Origin: Alistipes sp.
Lineage (GTDB): Bacteria; Bacteroidota; Bacteroidia; Bacteroidales; Rikenellaceae
Length of the DNA stretch: 29,585 nucleotides
Assembly: GCA_019422485.1 (NCBI GenBank)
Contig: JAHZDG010000017.1
Span: forward strand, 17,341-46,925
Direction: 5' to 3'
Of this stretch, positions 7,562 to 15,038 are shown one piece after another. Position 1 is the stretch's first letter; every line of letters begins with the position of its first letter. A program made the translations under genes and the position numbers. The notes under the pieces were generated by a model, which was given only the letters and a program-made list of their open reading frames with translations, was not told where the DNA came from and did no database searches.

Positions 7562-7690
7562 CATAACTTTTTCTTAAAGCGGAAGCTTCCGGGCTGTTTT
7601 TTGCGGACAAAATGCCATGGAAAAGGGAAGAATGGACTTTGTCAACGATTTTTTAGGGGCGTGGAGGGGGAAAATCTGCGCGAGAATGCG

Positions 7691-7697
7691 TATCTTG
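7691..7697 (+). promoter_or_regulatory. Putative -7 element for the TPR/MFS operon
   Basis: TATCTTG resembles the -7 box seen for the sigma factor at 1137-1143 and lies 88 bp before the TPR gene. No matching -33 element is seen. Confidence 0.35.
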
Positions 7698-7784
7698 CAC
7701 CTCGAAAATCGCGCGCACGATCCTGCCTCGGTGGGAAGTGTCGTTGTTTGTGGTGTTTAATTGATTGACAGAAAATTCTCCCGG

Positions 7785-9773
7785 ATGCGTAAATGGATTT
7801 TGCTGATTGCGATGCTGTGCTTGTCGCTGGGGAATCGGGCTGTGGCGCAGCTTGACAAAGCGTATTTTTTCTGGGTAGGCCGGGGATTTATCATCGAAGA
7901 CAAATATCAGGATGCCATCGAAACCCTCAATATTCTGTTGAAGGTCGATGAAAAGGCCCATGAAGGTTATTTCCTGCGAGGGATTGCCAAATACAATCTG
8001 GATGATCTGTTGGGGGCCGAACAGGATTTTACCCGGGCCATCGAAACCAATCCTGTTTTTACACAAGCCTATCAATATCGGGCCATTACGCGCTCTCGGC
8101 TGGGGAATTACGACGATGCCCTGAAAGATTTTCAGGAGGCGATCGATTTGCGCCCCGATCTGCCGGGCCCTTATTTCAGCCGGGGGGTCACTTTTTTGCT
8201 GAGCGAGCAGCCGGAGAAGGCGGTGGCCGACTTTACGACCTTTTTGCGGTATGAGAAAAAGGTGCCGGATGCCTATCTGAACCGGGGGGCAGCCTATCTG
8301 ATGATGAAGGACACCGTCCGCGGGATGGAAGATTTGGAGCAGGCCATCCGAACCAACCGGGAACGTCCCGACAGTTATGCCCGTCGGGGTGCGGTCTATA
8401 TGCAGCAGAAAAATTACGATTTGGCCTTGGCCGATTTCGACAAGTCTATTGACTGCGACTCCACGTACATCCCCTCTTATTTCAATCGGGCGTTGGTCTA
8501 CGCCTCGACCAATCGGCCATTGGCGGCGATCGATGATTTTTCCCGGGTGTTGAAACTGGATACGACCAGCGCGCAGACCTATTTCAACCGAGCTATTCTG
8601 CGGACCCAGATCGGAGATTATAATAAGGCGCTAGAAGACTATGATCGGGTGGAATTCTATTCGCCGAACAATGTGCTGCTCTACTATAATCGGGGCGGTT
8701 TGTATGCCCAGTTGGGGGATCTCGAATCGGCGGTGCGGGATTACAGTACGGCCATCAATTTGTATCCCGATTTTGCCAATGCCTATTTGAGACGTTCGTC
8801 GTTGCGTTATATGCTGCGGGATCTGGACGGCTCCCGTGAGGATAAACAGATTGCCGATCAGAAAATTGCCGAATATCGCGCCAAATTGAACGACAGCACC
8901 TTCTCGATCTATGCCGATACCAGCAAGCGCTTCAATCAGCTGCTCTCGTTCGAAGCTACGGAAGGCAGCATGTCCGAAACCGAACGGATGGCGACGACCG
9001 GATCTGAAATCACCTTGCTGCCGATGTTCAAGTTCTCGCTGGTCAAACCGGATTCGGTGCAGACGGTGGTCAATCCCTATCGTTACTATGTGCAGGAGAT
9101 GACCGATTTCATGCAGGAGGTGTCGATGCCTTATTTGCAGTTAGTCAATCGTGATTGCGATCTGCCGGCCGATTCGCTCTTCAGTATGGATGCCCGCCTG
9201 GAAGATTCGTTGCGTGTCGGGGTCGCTACCTGGCAGATGTTGTTCAAACGCGGGGTGACTCAATCGCTGATCCGCCAATACACCAGTTCGATCGCCTCAT
9301 ACACGGCGGCCATCGACCGGGATCCTTCCAATCCGTTTTTGTATCTGAACCGGAGTACGACCCAGAGTGAGATGATCGACTTCATTTCGTCGATCGATAA
9401 TGGTTATCAGCGGATCACCATCGACAGCGATCCGGCCAGCCTTCTGAAACACACCACGAATCGGACATACGATTATGATGAGGCAATTGCCGATCTGAAC
9501 AAGGCGGCCAAACTTTTGCCGAACTTTGCCTATATCTATTATAACCGGGCCAATCTTTATTGCCGTTCGGGGATGATGCCCGAGGCGTTGGAAGACTATA
9601 CCCGGGCCATCGAACTCAATCCGTCGTTCGGAGAGGCCTATTTTAACCGGGGTCTGTTGCAGATCTTCCTGAAAGATACCCGCAAAGGGTGTCTCGATGT
9701 GAGCAAGGCGGGTGAGTTGGGGATCCGTGAAGCATACGAGGTGTTGAAACGGTATGATCATGGATTGGAATAA
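7785..9773 (+). CDS. Secreted tetratricopeptide-repeat protein
   Basis: A 662-residue protein with a signal peptide (MRKWILLIAMLCLSLGNRAVAQ, probable cleavage A-V-A/Q). About nine TPR-like units follow in the N-terminal half, each near the pattern AYxxRGxxxxxLGDYxxAxxDFxxAI. A non-repeat stretch of about 130 residues comes next (around ISIYAD-like sequence to VATWQMLFKRG), and then three to four further TPRs run to the C-terminus (for example YIYYNRANLYCRSGMMPEAL). TPR arrays are protein-protein scaffolds; in Bacteroidota such proteins are often periplasmic or linked to the outer membrane. The ATG at 7785 is preferred over an in-frame TTG at 7761 because the signal peptide starts there. The MFS gene follows after 28 bp, so the two probably form an operon. 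No catalytic domain is visible and the partner is unknown. Confidence 0.9.
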   Translation: MRKWILLIAMLCLSLGNRAVAQLDKAYFFWVGRGFIIEDKYQDAIETLNILLKVDEKAHEGYFLRGIAKYNLDDLLGAEQDFTRAIETNPVFTQAYQYRAITRSRLGNYDDALKDFQEAIDLRPDLPGPYFSRGVTFLLSEQPEKAVADFTTFLRYEKKVPDAYLNRGAAYLMMKDTVRGMEDLEQAIRTNRERPDSYARRGAVYMQQKNYDLALADFDKSIDCDSTYIPSYFNRALVYASTNRPLAAIDDFSRVLKLDTTSAQTYFNRAILRTQIGDYNKALEDYDRVEFYSPNNVLLYYNRGGLYAQLGDLESAVRDYSTAINLYPDFANAYLRRSSLRYMLRDLDGSREDKQIADQKIAEYRAKLNDSTFSIYADTSKRFNQLLSFEATEGSMSETERMATTGSEITLLPMFKFSLVKPDSVQTVVNPYRYYVQEMTDFMQEVSMPYLQLVNRDCDLPADSLFSMDARLEDSLRVGVATWQMLFKRGVTQSLIRQYTSSIASYTAAIDRDPSNPFLYLNRSTTQSEMIDFISSIDNGYQRITIDSDPASLLKHTTNRTYDYDEAIADLNKAAKLLPNFAYIYYNRANLYCRSGMMPEALEDYTRAIELNPSFGEAYFNRGLLQIFLKDTRKGCLDVSKAGELGIREAYEVLKRYDHGLE

Positions 9774-9801
9774 CCGAAAATCGTTATATTAAATCTATAT
9801 C

Positions 9802-11214
9802 ATGGTAGCAGCTTTACAAAAGAAAATCAGTGAATCGGCCGTAGCCCGCTGGATGGTGTTGGCATTGGTCGCTTTCACGATGTTGTGCGGCTATTTCATC
9901 ACGGATGTGATGGCGCCGCTCAAATCGCTGCTCGAATCTCAGTTGGGATGGAGCAGTAGTGACTATGGCTTTTTCACCAGTGCTTACGGTTGGTTCAACG
10001 TCTTCTTGTTGATGTTGATCTTCGGCGGGATGATCCTCGACAAAATGGGGGTCCGCTTTACCGGCGTGATGGCCGCCGGCATCATGGTGATCGGTGTCGC
10101 CATTAAATATTGGGCCGTGTCGAGTGACTTCGGAGGAGCCAGCGTTTCGATTTTCGGCGCAGTGATTTCGACCCAGGTGCTCTGGGCGTCGATCGGATAT
10201 GCCATCTTCGGGGTGGGGATCGAAATCGCCGGAATCACCGTTTCGAAAATTATCGTCAAATGGTTCAAAGGCCGTGAGTTGGCTTTGGCCATGGGTCTCG
10301 AAATGGCTTGTGCGCGTATCGGGACGGCATTGGCTTTGGCCGTAACTCCGATGATCAGCGATGCGTTCGGTAAGTCGGTCAGTGCGCCGGTGTTGCTGGG
10401 CTTGGCTCTGTTGTGCATCGGGTTGGTGTCGTTTCTGGTCTTTGTGGTGATGGACTCGCGTCGCGACCGGGAACTGCAGGAATCCCAGCAGAAGGAGGAA
10501 CCGTTTCGGGCCCGCGATATTTTCGAAATCATTCGCTTGAAAGGGTTTTGGTATATTGCCATTTTGTGTGTGCTGTTCTATTCGGCGGTTTTCCCTTTCC
10601 TGAAATATGCACCGGATCTGATGTTTAACAAATTCGGCATCTCTGAAAAACTGTCGGGCATCATTCCTTCGTTGTTGCCGTTCGGAACCATTCTGTTGAC
10701 GCCGTTTTTCGGTAACCTGTATGACCGTCGCGGGAAAGGCGCTTCGATCATGTTGCTGGGGTCGGTGATGATCGTTATTGTGCATCTGTTGTTTGCGGTG
10801 CCGGCCCTGACCAACTGGGTTTTGGCGCTGGTACTGATCCTGCTATTGGGGATTGCCTTCTCGCTGGTGCCTTCGGCCATGTGGCCTTCGGTGCCCAAGA
10901 TTATTCCGGAAAACAAATTGGGAACCGCCTATGCCTTGATTTTCTGGATTCAGAACTGGGGCTTGATGGGGGTTCCTTATCTGATCGGGAAGGTGTTGGA
11001 TACCTATTGTGTGATCGACAACAGCCAGTCGGTAACCGAAGATATTACCGGTATGGTCGGGGTGGAAACGGCTACGCGGGTAGCTTATGATTATACGATC
11101 CCGATGTTGATTTTTGCCGCTTTGGGTATTCTGGCGATTGTGTTTGCCTACTTGCTGCGTCGTGAAGACGCCCGCAAGGGATACGGACTGGAATTGCCTA
11201 ACATTCAGAAATAG
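9802..11214 (+). CDS. MFS transporter, MFSD1-like
   Basis: A 470-residue inner-membrane protein with about 12 hydrophobic segments in two six-helix halves. The first motif A is GGMILDKMGVRFTG (75-88) and its second-half counterpart is GNLYDRRGKG (304-313). WFKGRELALAMG (154-165) follows helix 4, and a charged cytoplasmic loop lies at about 219-245. The stretch PSVPKIIPENKLGTAYALIF (362-381), leading into WIQNWGL, resembles the same region of eukaryotic MFSD1, for which dipeptide transport has been described. The nitrate/nitrite-porter-like label often given to bacterial relatives is also possible. Substrate cannot be assigned with confidence. It is 28 bp downstream of the TPR gene and ends at a strong terminator. 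Confidence 0.9.
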   Translation: MVAALQKKISESAVARWMVLALVAFTMLCGYFITDVMAPLKSLLESQLGWSSSDYGFFTSAYGWFNVFLLMLIFGGMILDKMGVRFTGVMAAGIMVIGVAIKYWAVSSDFGGASVSIFGAVISTQVLWASIGYAIFGVGIEIAGITVSKIIVKWFKGRELALAMGLEMACARIGTALALAVTPMISDAFGKSVSAPVLLGLALLCIGLVSFLVFVVMDSRRDRELQESQQKEEPFRARDIFEIIRLKGFWYIAILCVLFYSAVFPFLKYAPDLMFNKFGISEKLSGIIPSLLPFGTILLTPFFGNLYDRRGKGASIMLLGSVMIVIVHLLFAVPALTNWVLALVLILLLGIAFSLVPSAMWPSVPKIIPENKLGTAYALIFWIQNWGLMGVPYLIGKVLDTYCVIDNSQSVTEDITGMVGVETATRVAYDYTIPMLIFAALGILAIVFAYLLRREDARKGYGLELPNIQK

Positions 11215-11236
11215 TCGAAAATTTTTAATGAAAGTT

Positions 11237-11275
11237 GTTCGGGCGCGTCAGTTGATGATGCGCCCGAACTTTTTT
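11237..11275 (+). terminator. Intrinsic terminator after the MFS gene
   Basis: GTTCGGGCGCGTCA (11237-11250) pairs with TGATGCGCCCGAAC (11256-11269) with one G-T wobble, followed by a run of T's. From here to 11370 I see no gene or recognisable element. Confidence 0.9.
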
Positions 11276-11370
11276 GAGGCGGGGCTGCATATGCCGAGTG
11301 TTGAATGAACAAAAGAACAGCGGGAACGCCTTGGTGAAATTTTGGAGTACGCCTTATGTCGGCGGTTTAC

Positions 11371-11406
11371 AGAAAACGCCCGTTCCTTCGGTCAAGGAGC
11401 GGGCGT
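11371..11406 (-). terminator. Terminator of the GH73/hypothetical operon
   Basis: ACGCCCGTTCCTT (11376-11388) pairs with AAGGAGCGGGCGT (11394-11406) with one wobble. On the minus strand it is followed by a short TTTCT tract (11371-11375), 59 bp after the hypothetical gene's stop. Confidence 0.75.
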
Positions 11407-11464
11407 ATGGTGTTTTTGTGCGTGAAAACCTGGCTGTCGGCAGAGACTGCCCCGGTGATCGGGA

Positions 11465-12160
11465 TTAAATGTCGTCTGAATTGAATTTGTAGCCGAGGCG
11501 TTTCCCGGTTTGCAGTTTGGAGTTTTCGATCTTGGTGTTGAGCTGATCGACCGTAACGATCTTGGCCGTGTCATAGGGCGGAACCAGCAGGTCGAAGTCG
11601 ATCGTGTAGTCGATGGCTGTTTCCACAATATTGCACAAGGCTTCCTTGTTGATCGTCTGGGTGCCGAAATTGTTGTGGCGCATGCTGATCTGGCGTTTCC
11701 CTTCCACGAAGTATTGCATCTCGCGGTTGACGAAAATACGTCCGATCAGATAGCCCTCGTCGGCGCTCCGGTTGTATTTGAACGAATCGGCCAGGAAGTT
11801 GTAGATGTTGATCATCCCGCAATAGGAGTTGGCCTTGTCCTTTGCTACGTAAGAGTTCTGCCAGATGATGTGTTCGCGGTTGAATTCGAATACGTTGGAG
11901 TGCATGCTGAAGATCAGAATGTCGTCGGCTACATGCAGTTGCGCTTCGAATTTTCCGCGGTCGCGGTATTCGATCCGTACATCTTCCTGTCCGCGTCCTT
12001 CGAGGGCGTCATCCAGCTCGGAAGACAGTTCGTGCAACAGCTCCTTGAGCTGACCGAATACGGTAAAAGTGTTGTTGAATACAGTTTGGGTCAGCGCCGA
12101 TTTAGCGCTCAGTTTGTTTACGATGCCTTCGCGCACCGTGGTGGAAGGGTCGCCGTCCAT
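11465..12160 (-). CDS. Conserved hypothetical protein next to a peptidoglycan hydrolase
   Basis: A 231-residue soluble protein with no signal peptide or membrane segment. The N-terminal third is helical and charged, including FGQLKELLHELSSELDDALE. The middle looks beta-rich, with several aromatic residues (DILIFSMHSNVFEF, IFVNREMQYFVEGKRQISM). The C-terminal part contains a paired hydrophobic strand region (AIDYTIDFDLLVPPYDTAKI). I do not recognise a named domain. It starts 36 bp after the GH73/LysM gene on the same strand and ends just before a terminator, so it is probably cotranscribed with that gene. Its cytoplasmic look contrasts with the exported neighbour. No function is assigned. Confidence 0.8.
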   Translation of the reverse strand: MDGDPSTTVREGIVNKLSAKSALTQTVFNNTFTVFGQLKELLHELSSELDDALEGRGQEDVRIEYRDRGKFEAQLHVADDILIFSMHSNVFEFNREHIIWQNSYVAKDKANSYCGMINIYNFLADSFKYNRSADEGYLIGRIFVNREMQYFVEGKRQISMRHNNFGTQTINKEALCNIVETAIDYTIDFDLLVPPYDTAKIVTVDQLNTKIENSKLQTGKRLGYKFNSDDI

Positions 12161-12196
12161 AGTTGATATTTAAGGTTATACATGAATGTGCCGTGA

Positions 12197-13213
12197 TTAC
12201 ATCAGTCGGATCTGTTGTCCGGCTTTGACGGCACTGTCTTTGCTTCTGCGGTTGATGTTGCACAGGTTTTTCAGTCGGATGCCGTAGGCCTGCGAAATGC
12301 TGTGCATGGTTTCACCCTCTTTGGCAATGTGGATCAATTTGCCGTTTTCGCTCCGTTTTGCTTTGGTCTTCAGGTAGAGCATAGTGCCCGGACGCAGATC
12401 ACCGGCTCCGTCCAAATCGTTGTATTTGATTAGTTTGGAGACGGTCAGTCCGAATTCCGAAGCGATGGAGGCATAGGTGTCGCCGGCGGCGGTCAGAATG
12501 AATTCGCTGCCGTTGTTGTGATAAACGGTATGGTTGCCCCCGCGTCCGCTGACCGATACGGAGTAGTTGTCGATATCGACCATCGGAGCTTGCGGTTGAG
12601 GTTGCGTTTCCTGAGGCTTGGGTTCCGGCTGGCGGACAGGAACGGGTTGTTGCGGTTGGGGTTTTTCTTCCGCCAACAGCGGCGCGTTGATGTCCTTGCC
12701 TTCGTCAAGCAGGTAAAGCCGGTTTTCTTCGATGATTTTGATCAGAATTTCGGCGTATTTGGGGTTGGTGGCGTAACCGGCTTTGCGCAAACCGTATGCC
12801 CATCCCTTGTAATCTTTAGGATCGAGTTTGAACAGGTCCTGATACCGGGCCGATTTGTCGAGAAATTCCGAATGGTCCAGGTAAGACTCTTCGGCAGAGC
12901 CGTATTTGCGGAAACATTCCCCCGGAGCATCGTCATCGTGTTCGATGGTCGGGCCGGTCCAGGTGCTTTTGCATTTGATGCCGAAGTGGTTGTTGGCCAG
13001 ACGCGCCAGCCGGCTGTTCCCGTTATCGGATTCGTGCAGGGCCTGAGCCAGTTTGATACTGGCCGGAATACCGTAAATCTCCATCTGTTCGACGGCCAGT
13101 TTCTTGTATTTTTGGATATATTCTTCGCGGGTCATGCGTTCTTGAGCCGAGCTCCAGGTGGCACAACCAAGTCCGAGAGCCAATACCAGCCCTACAATCC
13201 GATTCCATTTCAT
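12197..13213 (-). CDS. GH73-type N-acetylglucosaminidase with two LysM domains
   Basis: A 338-residue exported peptidoglycan hydrolase that would cut the glycan chain of the cell wall. There is a signal peptide (about residues 1-23, ending TWSSAQ). A GH73/FlgJ-like catalytic domain follows at about 30-170: IPASIKLAQALHESDNGNS holds the probable catalytic Glu61, then ANNHFGIKCKSTWTG and GLRKAGYATNPKYA. A Pro/Gln-rich linker spans about 184-210. Two LysM modules end the protein, at about 236-282 (FILTAAGDTYASIASEFGLT) and 293-338 (IHIAKEGETMHSISQAYGI); they bind GlcNAc polymers. This architecture is common in Bacteroidota. It is expressed from the minus-strand half of a divergent promoter pair at 13243-13288 and followed by the conserved hypothetical gene. 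Confidence 0.93.
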   Translation of the reverse strand: MKWNRIVGLVLALGLGCATWSSAQERMTREEYIQKYKKLAVEQMEIYGIPASIKLAQALHESDNGNSRLARLANNHFGIKCKSTWTGPTIEHDDDAPGECFRKYGSAEESYLDHSEFLDKSARYQDLFKLDPKDYKGWAYGLRKAGYATNPKYAEILIKIIEENRLYLLDEGKDINAPLLAEEKPQPQQPVPVRQPEPKPQETQPQPQAPMVDIDNYSVSVSGRGGNHTVYHNNGSEFILTAAGDTYASIASEFGLTVSKLIKYNDLDGAGDLRPGTMLYLKTKAKRSENGKLIHIAKEGETMHSISQAYGIRLKNLCNINRRSKDSAVKAGQQIRLM

Positions 13214-13242
13214 AATGTCGAAGGGTTCTAATCGCTTTGGGG

Positions 13243-13274
13243 CAAATGTAGTATTTTATTGGAAATTGAACAAA
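13243..13274 (-). promoter_or_regulatory. Promoter of the GH73 gene
   Basis: On the minus strand TACATTTG (13243-13250) is a perfect TAnnTTTG box, and TTTG (13271-13274) lies 20 bp upstream. The -33 element is inside the spacer of the plus-strand promoter at 13258-13288. Confidence 0.7.
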
Positions 13275-13288
13275 AATCTTTAGCTTTG
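13258..13288 (+). promoter_or_regulatory. Promoter of the DUF4254-GT9 operon
   Basis: TAGCTTTG (13281-13288) is a perfect -7 box, and ATTG (13258-13261) lies 19 bp upstream. It physically overlaps the divergent GH73 promoter. Confidence 0.65.
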
Positions 13289-13332
13289 TACAATAACCTG
13301 ACGGTTGATACCGCTTAATTCCTCCTTTTTTT

Positions 13333-13935
13333 ATGTTTACGACACTTTGTAATCGAATCTTTGTTGAGGTGATCGATACCTATCACCGTTTCGACCATGT
13401 AGATCAACCGCTGGAAAATCCTTATGAAAAGGGGTCGATCGAATATCTGCTCTATTGGAAAAACTGGATCGATACGGTGCAGTGGCACCTGGAGGACATC
13501 ATCCGGGATCCGCAGATCGATCCGGTAGCCGCACTGGCTCTCAAGCGTCGGATCGATGCCTCCAATCAGGAGCGGACCGATTTGGTGGAGTATATTGACA
13601 GTTGGTTCCTGGATAAATTCAAAGAGGTGACTCCTCAACCCGATGCCCGTATCAATACCGAAAGTCCGGCTTGGGCGATCGACCGCTTGTCGATTCTGGC
13701 CCTGAAGATCTATCATATGAAAAGAGAGACGGAACGCCAGGATGTTTCTCAGACGCATCGCGACGAATGCGAGCGCAAGTTGGCGATTCTGTTGCAGCAG
13801 CGGGAAGACCTGTCGACGGCCATTGAAGAGTTGTTGGACGACATGGCGGCCGGTCGGAAGTACATGAAGGTGTACAAACAGATGAAAATGTACAACGATC
13901 CCGAACTCAATCCGGTTTTGTACGCATCCAAATAG
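13333..13935 (+). CDS. DUF4254 domain-containing protein
   Basis: A 200-residue soluble, largely helical protein that I recognise as the DUF4254 family of Bacteroidota. Characteristic stretches are YLLYWKNWIDTVQWHLEDII near residue 40, ALKRRIDASNQERTDLVEYI in the middle, and the closing KQMKMYNDPELNPVLYASK. There is no signal peptide. The gene is commonly found directly before a glycosyltransferase family 9 gene, as here (4-bp gap), which suggests a role in the same envelope-glycan step. No catalytic motif is visible and the function is unknown. It is the first gene of the operon, about 40 bp after the predicted transcription start. Confidence 0.88.
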   Translation: MFTTLCNRIFVEVIDTYHRFDHVDQPLENPYEKGSIEYLLYWKNWIDTVQWHLEDIIRDPQIDPVAALALKRRIDASNQERTDLVEYIDSWFLDKFKEVTPQPDARINTESPAWAIDRLSILALKIYHMKRETERQDVSQTHRDECERKLAILLQQREDLSTAIEELLDDMAAGRKYMKVYKQMKMYNDPELNPVLYASK

Positions 13936-13939
13936 GGGT

Positions 13940-14998
13940 ATGTCGGTGAATACGGATTCTGAACCATTGCGTATTTTGGTGATACGCCTTTCTGCCATGG
14001 GCGATGTGGCGATGACCGTGCCGGTGGTGGCGGCGTTGCGGAAGGTGGCGCCGGGGGCTCGGATTGTGATGTTGACTCCCTCTTTTTTACAGCCGTTCTT
14101 TCGGGAGATAGAGGGTCTCGAATTTTTTGCTCCCGATTTCAAAAAACGACATAAGGGCTTGCCTGGTATTTGGCGTTTGAGTCGCGATTTAGGTACGTTC
14201 GATATGGTGGCCGACCTGCATAATGTGATTCGCTCCAAGATGTTGCGTCGAATTATGGAACGTCGGGGCGCTCGGATCGCCTATATCGATAAAGGCCGGG
14301 AGGAGAAAAAAGCCCTGGTGTCGTTGGAAGAGAAGGTCAAACGTCAGTTGAAAACGACCGTGGAACGTTATCGGGATGTTTTCCGTTCGTTGGGGTTCGA
14401 TCTGCCTCCGGTTGAAGCGCCGGCCCGGTTGCGTTATGAACTGAATGAAGAGGTCCGTGCGTTGGCGGGGGAACGAACCCGTCATTGGATCGGGATCAGT
14501 CCTTTTGCGCAGCACCGAGGAAAAATCTATCCGTTGGATCAGATGGAGCAGGTTATTGCTCGCTTGTCCCGTTTGCCCGAAACCCGTTTGTTTATTTTCG
14601 GAGGTGGCCCTACGGAACAGGCCTATGCCGAACGGATGCAGGCGACGTATCCTCATGTGGTATCGGTGATCGGACGTATTCGACTGCGCCAGGAGATGGA
14701 GCTTATTTCTCAGTTGGATTTGATGGTCAGCATGGACTCTTCGGGCATGCATATGGCCTCGCTGGTCGGGGTGCCGGTGGTCTCCATCTGGGGAGCAACC
14801 CATCCTTATGCCGGGTTTTATGGACTGGGGCAGGATCCGAAAGATGCCGTTCAGCTCGATATGTGGTGCCGGCCGTGCTCTATTTACGGGAATAAGCCTT
14901 GTGCTTTCGATGAATATCCCTGTATGATGAACCTGAGACCCCAAATGGTGGTCGAAAAGGTGTGCCGAAAGTTAGGAATAGCCTGTCCGGAAGAGTAG
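13940..14998 (+). CDS. Glycosyltransferase family 9 (heptosyltransferase-like)
   Basis: A 352-residue GT-B fold enzyme of the LPS heptosyltransferase family, expected to add a sugar to a lipid A/LPS-type acceptor on the cytoplasmic side. N-terminal IRLSAMGDVAMTVPVVAALR carries the conserved Asp22 of the family. The C-terminal donor site shows GISPFAQHRGKIYPL (185-199), FIFGGGPTE (218-226), MDSSGMHMASLVGVPVVSIW (265-284) and GATHP. Near the C-terminus four cysteines (310, 313, 321, 328) form a C-x2-C-x7-C-x6-C cluster often seen in this subfamily and possibly metal-binding. It is tightly coupled to the DUF4254 gene. The donor sugar (heptose or another) cannot be decided from sequence. Confidence 0.93.
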   Translation: MSVNTDSEPLRILVIRLSAMGDVAMTVPVVAALRKVAPGARIVMLTPSFLQPFFREIEGLEFFAPDFKKRHKGLPGIWRLSRDLGTFDMVADLHNVIRSKMLRRIMERRGARIAYIDKGREEKKALVSLEEKVKRQLKTTVERYRDVFRSLGFDLPPVEAPARLRYELNEEVRALAGERTRHWIGISPFAQHRGKIYPLDQMEQVIARLSRLPETRLFIFGGGPTEQAYAERMQATYPHVVSVIGRIRLRQEMELISQLDLMVSMDSSGMHMASLVGVPVVSIWGATHPYAGFYGLGQDPKDAVQLDMWCRPCSIYGNKPCAFDEYPCMMNLRPQMVVEKVCRKLGIACPEE

Positions 14999-15038
14999 TG
15001 CCGAAGGCGACAGGGAGTAACGCCTGAATGTTCGAATC

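Noticed and set aside
11274..11468. A 64-codon plus-strand frame between the MFS terminator and the hypothetical gene
   Set aside because: It overlaps two terminator hairpins, lacks a ribosome site and shows no protein-like composition.
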